The notes below the pieces were generated by a model, which worked only from the letters and a program-made list of their open reading frames with translations, searched no databases and was not told the origin of the DNA. Both the position numbers and the translations under genes were made by a program. Below, piece by piece: positions 49,103-61,600 of a stretch of 64,000 nt of DNA. Within the stretch, counting starts at the first letter, position 1. Each line of letters starts with the position of its first letter. This DNA comes from Rutidosis leptorrhynchoides (Eukaryota > Streptophyta > Magnoliopsida > Asterales > Asteraceae): NCBI RefSeq assembly GCF_046630445.1, contig NC_092333.1:104579501-104643500 (forward strand). The letters are read 5' to 3'.

Positions 49103-51154
49103 TGTAACAATCCTCACTTTTCAACTTCTAAATTTACTGAATTAACCCTACCCTAGGGTTATCTGTCTGATTATATGTATTAAGGGTTGTTATATACAAT
49201 TAAATATTGACCGGATAGTAATTTTTAGTCAACAATGTACGCTTAAATAAATAATATATTATTAATTTATATAATTTGACATAATTTAACTAAGTATATA
49301 AACTTTGTATCACTTTTATTATTTAGTTAATGTATTATATATTTAAGTATATAATAAATCCAATTATATATAAATGTAATAATATTTACAAACTTACTAA
49401 AACTATAGTTTAATAATTAAAATCATAATTATTATTAAAAATACAAAATACCGAATTATTTATTATTTTTATGCAAAATTTGTATTTATTTATTAAAAAA
49501 AAATATTGACAAATATTCTTGGAAAAGCACTAAATCAATTTATTTATTTATATAAAAAAATCCTTAAAATAAATGAATTTAAAAAAATAAATAAATAAAT
49601 AAATAAAATACTTTTTAATTAAAAATTATAATGGAAAAACTACTTTTATTATTTTATTTTGTGCATTATCCTATGACCTAACATTTAATACTTTTGAATT
49701 TTAAAATCCCATTAAAAATTAAAATATTTCTTTTTCTTTTAATTATTTTATTCATTTTACCTAATTTTTTCAAGTATAAATACCCCTCATTTCTCATTCA
49801 AACTCACACCAAAATTTCTCTCATTCTCTCTTTGAAGAATTACTACTAGTAAGTATTCTTTTCTTACTTTTTACTTTTTACTATTTACTTTGATTTATAT
49901 TTTATTTTTTACCAAAACATGTAAATAATGTTATAAATTATATGCAATTAAAAATAAGATAAATAACATGTTATAATTAGTAATATATGTTACTAAAAAT
50001 TATAAAAGTATTTTTATGAGTTAATATATAGGAATTACCATTATGGGACGCTTGTGGATCTCGAATGCCAAGACTTAGATTCTGGTCAAGAGATCCTGGG
50101 CCACTCGGTAACAATAGATCATTCGAGTGACTTGCATGTTAGCAACGAAGTTTGGGCGAGATTGTACAACATCTTTGTTATGAATTATAACCAGAACATT
50201 TTTAAACTAGAAGCTTACTATAAGTGGAAGCTTTCCATAAATAGGAAGCTTCCAAAAATAGAAACTTTTGAGAAATATGAACTTTTCTCAAAAACCGTCA
50301 CTGTCAATATAGTTGCTATATTAATAAACATACTTTATGTCAGTTAGACATTAACTAATCAAACGTTATACCTCTAGGTTGATATCCAGATCACTTACTT
50401 GCTTTACTTTCCTTCTTGCGTGGAATACTTCAACTGCTATTTAAGGTGAATTCATAGCCCCTCTTTATTGCTAGCAAACTTACTTACTTTACTTGGGGCG
50501 AGACACATGCTGTTTTTACTTTTTACAATTTAGACACAAGTACCAAACTGTTAAACTATGCTATACTCGGCTATGTCCGACTAAGTCCCTACAGTGATAT
50601 TTTTAATTGTTGCTGCATGCTTAATTATTGGGGGTAGGCCTATCGGGAGTAACGTCCCCGATACATTTGACTAAGTCTTTGTATTACTTGATAATGAAAT
50701 TAAACCGACAAGGACAGACACAACTTGTCGTGGGGCAAACTTGAACGTTTAGTCTAAATATCACGCTTTGGCATAACTTTTTGATCCTGCGGGAGATCAA
50801 CTTTACAAACTAAATCTTGTGGTCTAAAACAACGGTCAAACTTTTGTTAAACCTATGAACTTCACTCAACCTTTTGGTTGACACTTTAGCATGTTTTGTC
50901 TCAGGTGCTGTTTGATTCAAGCTTACTTATCTACTGCTTATGTGATGCTATTTGGACATAGGATCAAGAGATTATCGCATTTATTACTATTGCATTTAAA
51001 CATTTACTTTACTCCTTTGTAACGACATTTCATTTTCCGCTGCGTACTCCATAAAGTTTAACTTTCTCAATAGTATTGTTCTCGTTATTATAATATGTTG
51101 GTATATTTTGATATTAAGTCACATTTCGCCCAGGCCCTAACTGGGGGTGTGATA
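49103..51154 (+). repeat. Right (3') LTR of element E (2052 bp)
   Basis: Starts TGTAACAATCCTCAC and ends GGGGGTGTGATA. Lacks about 118 bp present in the left LTR (junction near 50038). Contains the unoccupied version of B's target site at 50178-50182. Confidence 0.88.
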
Positions 51155-53394
51155 GATAGGGTGTGATTCAAAAATAGATTAAGGATGCTCAAACGGATGG
51201 GTCTTGTAAGTGGTTATACGTGGGCTCCGGATCGGGACGATCGTTAGGTAAAGATGCTTTTTCAAGGAATTTAAAAAGAACAGTTTTAACCCTTCGTCGA
51301 TGGGTACTTTCACCAGTGATGGGAATGGAAACGGTTTGACCTATTCGTTCAAGGCGACTGCGAACATTGGTGACGTTTCCAACAACATGGGTGATGAGGG
51401 TTGTTAATAGGGTTTGGGTATGTTTGTTGGTTGTAGTTGTCTTTGTTGTTAATTTTTCCAATTGTAGTAGATTGTATGTTGTTTTGTTTGTTGGATCTCG
51501 CGGAACTCCAATTTAGATAAATTTAGTGCGAGTTTTGTCATTAGGTATAAATTACTGTTGTCGATCCATGTTCGTGTTTTCTGTTTGTAACTTGTATATC
51601 TTTTTCTATTTTCGAAATAATATTTGTTATAGCAAATTTTTGTAACTTCTATTTCTTTATCTATATCAAGTTCCGAGTTTCTTTATCGGTGATTGCTCGT
51701 TCGCATAAGGAATATTTAATTTCTAAATTTATACTTAAATGTGGGCTCAACTATTTGACAAGCATACGATAAATTTTGACTCGGTAGTTGCAATTAGTAA
51801 GTTTTCCGTTTAAGGTTCGTCCCAAGAGAGCGGTAGTTGTTAGTTGAATCTATGCAAACTCATAATCATCCTAGGTTGCGTTTGATTGGGTGGTTTTTGA
51901 AGTTTAAGATATTAAGAAGACTAAATTAAATTTAACTAAGAATTAAGTGATTTAGCAAATAACAATATTAAAAGCACGCACACTTGTTTAATCCACTTAA
52001 AGCATTCGGGTTGTTCCTTTGCTCACTTAAGGTCTAATTGTGCTCAAACATTAGACTAGTATCCCTACTAGATGTTATAGTGATCAAATCAATACTTGCG
52101 AATTCCCATAAACTTATACCAATTGATCTTAGTTGAATCATGCAATTATCACAAGTACTTAGCTTAGGTTAAAGTCCCCTAAAACCCTTTGGTGATCAAA
52201 ATCCCTTAAGAAAACCAAACTTCACTATGTTGACTAAGGACCAATTGATTACCAACCCAAACCGAGACCCCAATCCCTTGAAAGCCTTAATTTGATTGTC
52301 TAGATTACCTAAGTGTTGAAGTACAAATTGCTTCACTAATCAAATCCCTTTTGAATGCTACACAACTCATAAAATTAAAGTCAAATCCAAAACAATCATA
52401 ACAAAGGATCTTGTGACTAATTCTAGTGACAAATTACAATCATCAACTATAAATTCATCTAAACACAATCATAAATCATCAATTTGAACAACCCATAGCA
52501 TTCAAGCTTCATAAACAAGTGCACATAGTAAAATCTAGCCAATCATGGCTAGAACAAGATCACTACAAGCTAATAAAGTAAATCTAAACATGATTAAACA
52601 ATAAGCAAGAGTAAATTGTACCAATACTTAAGAAATTACAAAAGTGACAAATGAAGAAGATGAAGATGATGAAGAACAAGCCCTATATCTTGATTCAATC
52701 TTCAAATTCTTGATGTAGAATGGAATGGATGATGAAAACTTGATGAAAACCTTAATAAAATAGCTATAAAACCCTAATTTTGATCAGCCACCACGAACTA
52801 TGAGTGAATGATAATGAAACCCTCAATCTCTTCCTTTTTATACTCTTCAAAATATGCCTAGAAAATGCTGGTGAAACGTTGTTCCTCTTTAAGGAACGTC
52901 GTTCCTTGTCTTCATGCTTTGAACGTCGTTCTGGGATTGTGGAACAGTGTTCTTGAATCGTCCTAGAATTCCATTTTCTTCTGTTACCATTTTCTTGTGA
53001 ATTTCCCAGGTAGAACGTCGTTCCTGGCTTTGGAACGGCGTTCTTGATTATGGAACGGCATTCTTATATAGCAAAACGTCGTTCTTGTTGCCAGGATGGG
53101 CACTTTGCAGTTTTCTTGATCATTTTGCACACTTTGGTCAATTTTACACTAAATTTACAATTAGAACTGCAATAGCACTCATAACGCGATAAAACCCAAG
53201 ATCATAGCTTTTCGAGCACTTTGGTAAATAAAATCGAGTAAACGAGGTAGATATTGCGTGAGAAACATAGCGTGAATGAGCAATATCAATCGGGTACAAG
53301 TTTTTTCCATCCCTAGCTACATAGTGTGAAATTGTAGATATACGACGACTTCGCTTGCATATGGTTTTTTTTTGTGGTTTGGTGAAGTCCATGG
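51155..53394. other. Degenerate repeat-like DNA, probably LTR-derived; no gene
   Basis: No supported ORF. 52866-53095 has at least seven diverged copies of a GGAACGTCGTTCC-type near-palindrome, like the GC-rich patches of LTRs elsewhere here. The flanks may be an LTR on the minus strand, but I cannot place termini. A minus-strand ORF of 90 codons (51189-51461) is not recognised. Confidence 0.35.
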
Positions 53395-54125
53395 ATATTT
53401 TGGAACTTTAGGTTGTGCTTGGAGATGATCACGTGTTGGATAAATCAACCTCTTCTGTTATTATGTGTTCGGGAGATGACAATAATTGCTCTGTTGTCGT
53501 GAGTATCGTAAAAATATTAATTTTCACTCATTGACGAATTTGGAGCATAATGGGCCTTCTGATGATTTTGATTTAATCGAGTCAAAGCAGTCAGGTGTGG
53601 GTGTTGGTTCGAAGACCTCTAAGAAGAAGAAATAGAATATGGATCGATAAATAGTAGTGAACAAGGACGTTCAATTTAGATTTCATTAGCGGGAAAGGAT
53701 TTGGATGTCCATTTTTTCTTTCACGAATCGGATAGAGAAAGTCGTTCCGTTATCCAAGGTCAACGGGAAACTGTTGAAGCTCATGTCCAAAAACAAATGT
53801 GTTAGTGTTGTAGTTGAAAAATTATGACGAAGTAAGAATAGTTTGTTTCGAGGGGTCGACTCTTCAGGCTCTTAATCGTCTCTTTGTGTTGATCGCTTAG
53901 CTTTTTTTGTTAGAATTGCTTATGTTTGTTTGGCTGTTATTTATATTATTATTTTATTGTTACGTGTCTTTGTTACATTGTGGTGCTTGGTCTCGTTGTG
54001 TTTTTTTTTTCGTTTTGGTTATCTCTCACTTATATGATTTTGATAGGTTTTTCCATTCATCTTCGGATGAAAATTTCATGTCTCATTGTATATATAGCTT
54101 GGTTTTTCGCCAAAAAATAAATTGG
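53395..54125 (+). repeat. Probable L1-like LINE remnant and 3' tail
   Basis: Short coding-like piece ending GSKTSKKKK and stop near 53635, then T/G-rich DNA ending GGTTTTTCGCCAAAAAATAA at about 54120. The ending resembles that at 20075-20090. Assignment tentative. Confidence 0.35.
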
Positions 54126-54376
54126 ATATGAATGAATGTACATATGATCTGAGGAATCTGTATTAGATGATATTAGGGATGTTAATGGCTACCCGATCGA
54201 ATGGATATCAATCTGATCCACCCGCTTCGTGATGGATATTGATGAACCTAAATGGATATGGATATGAATATGGATGAACCTAAATGGATATGAATATCTA
54301 CATTGATGAAAAGCTTCATCTATAGATATATATACTAACACCCGAAATACATATACAAATACATAAATATAGATAT
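54126..54376. other. Short spacer with GGATATGAAT-type repeats
   Basis: GATGAACCTAAATGGATATG occurs twice (about 54241 and 54274), a local duplication. No gene. Confidence 0.4.
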
Positions 54377-54409
<33 letters not shown>

Positions 54410-54585
54410 GACCCAATCTCACGTGCGTAGGGTATGGGGGAGGTGAGACGTAGACAATACTTCCTCTATCTTTGAATAAAGAGAAGTCGTTTCTCCACCC
54501 CGAGTGAAACACTCCAAGAGTAGAGAAGGTCCTCACTCTCTCTGTTCGACGGATAAAGAGATTGCTTCCAAAGGACCTCCAGCCA
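54377..54585 (-). mobile_element. Au-like SINE
   Basis: On the minus strand it reads GGCTGGAGGTCCTTTGGAAG, an internal GGGGTGGAGAAACGACTTC, then CCTACGCACGTGAGATTGGG and a (TTG)n tail (plus-strand AAC repeats, 54377-54409). This order, with a GTTG-repeat tail, matches the Au SINE plan known in angiosperms. Family recalled from memory; no target duplication checked. Confidence 0.65.
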
Positions 54586-54835
54586 AAAAAAAAGAAAAAG
54601 AAAAAAAAAGGTGCGTGTTTGTGTATATATATAAAGATATAAAGATATATCTGTAAGATAACCAAAAAAATAAAAAATAAAATAAAAAGAGACGCCATGA
54701 AAATGGTATAATCAAATTTTCATGGGTTTTAGATCATGCCTGGAAATTAATTTACGCTTTAAGCGGCAGTCAGGTCGTCAATAAATCTACGTTTGCTGAT
54801 AACTTAATATAACCGTATGCATATATGTATGTATG

Positions 54836-54842
<7 letters not shown>

Positions 54843-54902
<60 letters not shown>
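54843..54902. repeat. (TA)n microsatellite, about 60 bp
   Basis: Uninterrupted alternating TA after a short ATGTATGT stretch. Confidence 0.95.
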
Positions 54903-54906
<4 letters not shown>

Positions 54907-54989
54907 GTAAAAAAAGGGCGTACCTTGGAGTGATGTGCGTATCTCAGGACATAGGTCACGACAAAACAATAAATACAACACTACACTAG

Positions 54990-55535
54990 CAATAAGCATA
55001 TATGACTCCATACAAACACGTAAAAACACGCCTACACATACATATCTACATACAAACATACATATGTACAAACAACGTTACCTAAACATACATAAAACAC
55101 GCATACATGGAAACACACACACATACATACATACATACACCACATACACGCATCCACAAGTACACGCATTCATACATATAAACATCCCTACATACACATA
55201 CATATGTACATAAACATACATAACCTACAGACAAAAACGCCCATGCATACATCCATAAACATATAAAAAACAAATAAATATGCACACATACAAACAAACA
55301 TGAACACACTTACCTAAAACAAAACATACATGCATAAACATGAGTACATACATACACAAACAGCCATACATACACAAATAAACCTGCATACCCATACATA
55401 TACATACAAAGAAAAAAGCATAAATCCCACTACATGGAGATAAATAAATACATAGACATACAAACAGAGATGCCTTAAAAGGACGACACAAACACACATA
55501 GGCACAAAACTACATACACGCATACAACCTAAAAA
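54990..55535. repeat. TACA/CATA-rich low-complexity tract
   Basis: About 540 bp dominated by ACATACATA, ACACGCATA and AAACATACAT phrases, strongly purine/pyrimidine biased. Open frames across it are artefacts. It adjoins the 3' side of the RTE-like LINE fragment and may be its expanded 3' repeat tail. Confidence 0.75.
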
Positions 55536-55559
55536 CCTACTCTTCTATTCTAATTCTAG

Positions 55560-55880
55560 TCCTTCACGCATTCCTATCAGAAGTCATGTCCTCGGTCAAT
55601 AAAAGCTCCTTTAAGTCGAGCTTAATTCTATCCTCCCACCTACGAGTAGGTCTACCTCTTCTCCTTACGCTGTCCACCGTAAGAGCCTCGACTCTCCTCA
55701 CAGGAGCAGTAGTAGGTCGCCTCCTCACATGCCCAAACCATTGAAGTCGTTCTTATCTTAGCTTGTCGATGATACTTCTAACTTTCAGGTTCTCCCTAAA
55801 GACACTATTTGGGATCATATCCAACATGGTTTTACCGCATGTCCACCTAAGCATCCTCATCTCTGCCACCTTCTGAAGTG
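55560..55880 (-). pseudogene. RTE-type LINE reverse-transcriptase C-terminal fragment
   Basis: Minus-strand peptides EMRMLRWTCGKTMLDMIPNS, ERLQWFGHVRRRPTTAPVRR, GRPTRRWEDRIKLDLKELLL and TEDMTSDRNA follow the order of the C-terminal tail of plant RTE-clade LINE RTs (MRMLRWMCG...LRWFGHVRRR...GRPRKTW...LTEDMA). At least two stops. The catalytic core is missing, 5'-truncated at about 55880 where LTR sequence begins. Confidence 0.75.
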
Positions 55881-56759
55881 GCTCGTCCCAATCAATAAGG
55901 ACGAATATATTACCATATGATTTCATCGCGAGGTATTTGACCTCTAAATGATACATTTTACAAACATTGCATTCGTTTTTAAAAGACAAACTTTCATCAC
56001 ATCGAAAGTTGACGGCATGCATACCATTTCATAATATATCCAACTATAAATGACTTAATAATATTCTTGATGAACTCAACGACTCGAATGCAACGTCTTT
56101 TGAAATATGCCATTAATGACTCCAAGTAATATCTTTAAAATGAGCAAATGCACAGCTGAAGACTTCTTTAATACCTGAGAATAAACATGCTTTCAAGTGT
56201 CAACCAAAAGGTTGGTGAGTTCATTAGTTTATCGTAATCAATCATTTCTATAATTTTAATAGACCACAAGATTTTCATTTCCATTTCTCATAAATATACA
56301 TCTCATATCAGGCATTTCACAAACTGCATAGAGATAAAAATCATTCATATGGTGAACGCTTGATAACCGAACTAACAGGATGCATATAGAATATCCTCAT
56401 CATTTCGGGACTCTCATCGGACATGATAATCGAAGTACTAAAGCATTCGTAACCCGAATAGGACGTGTCAAGGTCCATATATCTATCTTTAGGATTCGCG
56501 TCAATTAGGGGCCATTTCCCTAATTCTTAGGCTACCAAGCTAAAAAGGGGCATATTCGATTCGATAATCCAACCATAGAAGGTAGTTTCGATTACTTGTG
56601 TCTATTTCGTAAAATATTTATAAAAGCAGCGCATGTATTCTCAGTCCCAAAAATATATATTGCAAAAACATTTAAAAAGGGAGCAAATGAAACTCACTCT
56701 ACAATATTTTGTAGTAAAAATATGCATACGACGATATTAAACAATGCAGAGTTGACCTC
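55881..56759 (-). repeat. Piece of an A-family LTR (3' part), interrupted by element C
   Basis: Reverse-complement similarity to the last about 830 bp of element A's 3' LTR: CCTGAGAATAAACATGCTT (56174-56192), then ATAGACCACAAGATTTTCAT and AAAAAGGGGCATATTCGAT. It ends at the C insertion point. Diverged from A, so an older copy. No gene. Confidence 0.75.
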
Positions 56760-58608
56760 TGTGACACCGCTAGATTTTTTTTTTATACGTGGCGGAAGCA
56801 TTTATTTTTTAATTACAAAATAAACATTAATTATTGCTAAGACAACCAGTGTCACGTGTCATTACAAAATACATATTTAAACGGAGAAGATGTAGTTACA
56901 ATCTGTTTTCAAAAGAACACGGTTTAAGCTATAAAAGATCACATCAGAGTTAATCCTGTCAAACATAACATCACCATGCCCGTCTTCTCCCAAAAAGCAC
57001 TATCTACAAAAGCTAATAACCTGCAAGGGAGGAGATGGAGGGGAATTAGCACAAAGCTAAGTGAGTACGACTAACTACAGGCCATAGCATACATAACTGT
57101 TATACTAATCATGTCACGTAGTCTAACACACAAACATCACCCAAGTGCCGTCTACAGAGACTCTGGCGGCTCGGCCAAACCATTAACCACCAGCTGATCG
57201 GACTGGGTCTTACCAGAAGTTCCTCCACCACCGTATGTATATACATAATCCACACGCGACGGACGCGTCATCCACATATATATACACCACGACTGTCTAG
57301 GCTACCACAGAGGAACCCAACCCGAAGGTTGATCTCTCCTACCGAGGCTACCACACAATAGGGACGCACTGGGCTCCAGCAGACAAGCATCAACTAACAT
57401 GCAGTCATCACAAGAACTAACTAACCACAACAATAAGTATATCTAACAAGCATGACAATCATAATATAACATGCTTCTATATACTATATTCTCCAGTTAG
57501 TCCCACTCACCAATTATCAGCAACCAGCTCAGATAATCTACTACTGAGCGGCTTCCTTTTCTTTTTCACCTGAACATAAGGCAAACCAAGTTAGTTATTG
57601 TCCATTAACATCAAATAACACAATATATAAATTTTTGTCAGAAAAAGTATCCGCTAAAAATTTTCTGTTTAACACTACACTTTCAAAATTTACATCATAA
57701 ACACCAAAATACAAACGGGCAGCATAACGGCTAGAAATCGACACTTGGTAAAATATTAACTGCCCAAGACACTCGGTCGACTGTCAGAGACAGTCGACCG
57801 ACTGTCTACACTCACTCGGCCGAGTGTCTAGTCACTCGGTCGATGGTCCTCATAGACACACTCGGCCGTAGGTCTTACACACTCGGTCGATGGTCGAGTC
57901 AGTCGGTCGAGTGTCAGGAGACACTCGGCCAACCGTGTTCATCTGCAGAAGCTGAAGACAAAGTGACGGGTTTCACCCAAAATCGACTAATTCTTGCTCT
58001 AGAGCTTGATTACGACCTCAAAACTGACCAAATCAAAGACACTAAACATGTAGGAACATAAACCCACAAGATTTGGACTCAAACAACATCAAATCTAACT
58101 CTTTTGACCAAAATACACACTTTGTAAAAACTAACACAAAAACTCCATTTTCTCAAAGATTAAAGCATGAAAACTTATGATTCTTACCTTGATAGAATCA
58201 GTAAATCATAAGGAACAAGATAATGTAAATGATTCGAGCTCTAAAACAAGAATTAAAAATTAGGGTTTGATGTAGGTGAAGAACAAGGTGTTTAGTGTGT
58301 GTTTGTGGAAAAGTCTGGAAAGTGAGGAGAGAAGCAGCACTATAGTTATTTAATTGGATTTAATTCCCACACTGTGCATCACACTAGTATTTATCAGTTA
58401 TCTGATATCTTTCATACATCATTTGGTAACCCAAACGAAGTTTAAATTAAATAAACAAACCTGTTCTGTGACCCTTGTCACAAACTGATCCTAATCACAT
58501 CATTAAATAATAATAAATATTAAATAAAAATATAAGCATATAATAACACAAAACAAACTTAAGGGCAATCTAGCAATCTTACATCTAGGCCCGATTGAGG
58601 ATGTTACA
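56760..58608 (-). repeat. 3' LTR of element C (1849 bp)
   Basis: Plus-strand edges TGTGACACCGC and GATGTTACA. Contains a dense group of ACTCGGTCGACTG-type inverted repeats at 57770-57935. Small open frames are not coding. Confidence 0.9.
57770..57935. repeat. Cluster of ACTCGG(T/C)CGA palindromic repeats
   Basis: About nine occurrences of CACTCGGYCGA or its reverse; includes the inverted repeat CGGTCGACTGTC...GACAGTCGACCG and the palindrome ACTCGGCCGAGT. Confidence 0.85.
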
Positions 58609-58625
58609 AATCTACCCCCTTAAGA
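58609..58625 (-). promoter_or_regulatory. Polypurine tract of element C
   Basis: Minus strand CTTAAGGGGGTAGATT followed by the LTR start TGTAACATCC. Confidence 0.8.
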
Positions 58626-61600
58626 AGATTCCGTCCTCGGAATCTGGTCAAGGTCAAACAAATGGGGATAACGCGCTCTCATTAACTCCTCGGTTTCCCA
58701 CGTCAGGTTAGAACCTAAACTGTGCCGCCATTCCACTAACACCATAGGAATCTGTTTCTTTCTTAGCTTTGTGACTTTCTTGTCCACTATTCTAATCGGC
58801 TCTTCTACTAGCCTCTTAGTCAAATCAACTTTTAAATCCTTCATTGGAAGAATCTGACTTTCATCGTCTACTTTACACTTTCTTAAATAACACACATTGA
58901 ACGTGTTGTGAATTCCTGCTAACTCTGAAGGAAGATCTAAGACCACCGTCTAATCATTCAAAATTTCTTTGATTGGAAATGGTCCAATAAATCTCGTTGC
59001 TAGTTTACCCCGTTTACCAAATCTGATGACCCCTTTCCACGGCGAAACTTTCAGATAAACACGATCACCTACATTAAATATCATCGGACATCTACGTGGA
59101 TCAGCATACATCTTTTGTCGGTCTCTGGCTACTTTTAACTTCTCACGTGCAATTTCAACCTTTTCTGCAGTTATCTGAACAATTTCGGGACCTGCAAATT
59201 GTTTCTCACCTGCTTCTAACCAACACGTAGGAGTTCTGCATTTTCGACCATATAACATTTAATACGGTGGCATTCCGATACTCGAATGATATGAATTGTT
59301 GTAAGCAAACTCTATCAGTGGAAGATGCGAATCCCAAGAGCCACCATATTCTAAGATACACGCTCTCAACATGTCTTCTAATGTCTGAATCGTCTATTCA
59401 CTCTGACCGTCTGTCTGTGGATGATATGCTGTACTTAGATTCACATGTGTACCCAAATTCTATTGTAAACTGTTCCAGAAGTTCGATACAAACCTAGTAT
59501 CTCTATCGAAAACTATTGACAATGGTATACCATGTCCACTAACGATCTCTTTCAAGTACAATTCTGCCAAATCACTTAACGAAGCTGTTTCACGAGTAGC
59601 TAAAAAGTGAGCACTCTTTATTAAACGATCCACAATCACCCAGATCATGTCGTGTCCTTTCTGGGTTCGGGGTAACTTGGTTACAAAATCCATCGTTATA
59701 TGATCCTATTTCCACTGAGGAATTTTTAACTGTCTTAGAGATCCATACGGTTTCTGATGTTCTACCTTAACTTGCGCACAAATATGACATTTTTCGACAA
59801 AATTTGCAACATCTGTCTTCATTGTCGGCCACCAATACAATGTTTTCAAGTCTCTATACATCTTTGTACTACCTGGATGCACTGATAATCTCGATTTATG
59901 CGCTTCAGTAAGGATTAATTCCCTCAAATCTCCAAGTATAGGCACCCAAATTCGATCTTTATAGGTCTTTAATCCTCTAGAATCATTGCATAGGTCAAAT
60001 TTTCTTTTAGTCATTTGTTCAGTTTTAGGTTTTCGTCATTCAAAGCTACTAACTGAATGGTTTTCAATCGATCAATCAAGTCTGAAACTATTTCAATTCT
60101 CATAAATCTAACATTTTCGATGGTTTTCTTGCGACTCGGAGCATCTACGACCACATTTGCTTTACCCGGATGGTACTTAATCTCACAATCGTAGTCTTTA
60201 ATCAATTCTAAACATCGACATTGACGCATATTTAATTCCTTCTGCGAAAAGATATATTGAAGACTCTTATGATCTATATAGATTTCACAATGTGCACCAT
60301 ACAAATAATGTCTCCAAAGCTTCAAAGCAAACACAACTGCAGTTAACTCTAAATCGTGAGTAGGGTAGTTTCGTTCATGATTCTTCAACTGTCGTGAAGC
60401 ATACGCTATAACTTTATTTCTCTGCATCAAAACGCAACCCAGACCTGCACATGACGCATTGCAGTAGACCACAAAATCTTCTGTTCCCTCTGGTAAAGCT
60501 AAAACTGGCGCTTGACATAACAACTGTTTGAGAGTCTGAAAAGCCTTTTCTTGTTCATCAGTCCATCGAAAGGCTACATCTTTTCTAGTTAACTTATTCA
60601 ACGGACCTGCTATTTTAGAGAAGTCTTTGATAAATCAGCGGTAATAACCTGCTAAACCCAGAAAACTCTTAATTTCTGTCGGCGTTTTCAGTGAGTTCCA
60701 ATTCATTACGACCTCTATCATAGACTGATCTACTTTAATACCCTGTTCACAAATCACATGACCCAGAAATTGTACTTCCCGCAACTAAAATTCACATTTG
60801 GAGAATTTAGCGTACAACTGTTCCTGTTTTAGAAGCTCTAACACCAACCTCAGATGCGTAGCATGATCTTTCTCGGGTTTTGAATATATTAAGATATCAT
60901 CTATGAAGACAATCACAAACTTGTCAAGATACTGACGACACACCCTGTTTATGAGATCCATAAACACTGCTGGCGCGTTTGTTAACCAAAATGGCATAAC
61001 TAAAAATTCGTAATGACCATATCTAGTTCTGAACACTGTTTTCGGTATATCACTCTCTGCAACACGTACCTGATGATACCCTGAACGTAAATCAATCTTT
61101 GAAAAGTAGGAAGCACCCTGTAACTGATCAAATAAGTCATCTATTCTTGGTAACAGATACTTATTCTTGATTGTTCTCTTATTTAAGTCACGGTAATCTA
61201 TACACATACGAAGAGACCCATCTTTCTTTTTCACAAACAAAACAGGAGCACCCCACGGTGAAGAACTTGGTCGGATAAACCCCTTATCTAACAGTTCCTG
61301 AATCTGAGACATCATTTCTCGGATTTCTGACGGAGCTAATCTGTAAGGAGCTTTTGCAACCGGCGTAGCACCGGGAACCAAATCAATTTTATACTCTACT
61401 TCACGTACTGGAGGTAACTCTGGTAAATCATCTGGAAATACTTCTGTAAATTCTGACACAATGGGAATATCGGTCACCTGCTTCTTCTCTTTCTTAACAT
61501 CAATCACGTAGGCTAAGAATGAATCACACCCTTTCGATATTGCCTTCTGAACTTTCATTAGGGAAACCATAGGGAAGTTAAGTCCACTGCACTCTCCCTT

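Noticed and set aside
54787-55523. Several overlapping frames rich in Tyr/Ile/Cys/Val
   Set aside because: Translations of the (TA)n and TACA-rich repeats.
59267-59497. 76-codon plus-strand frame
   Set aside because: Antisense to the integrase core of C.
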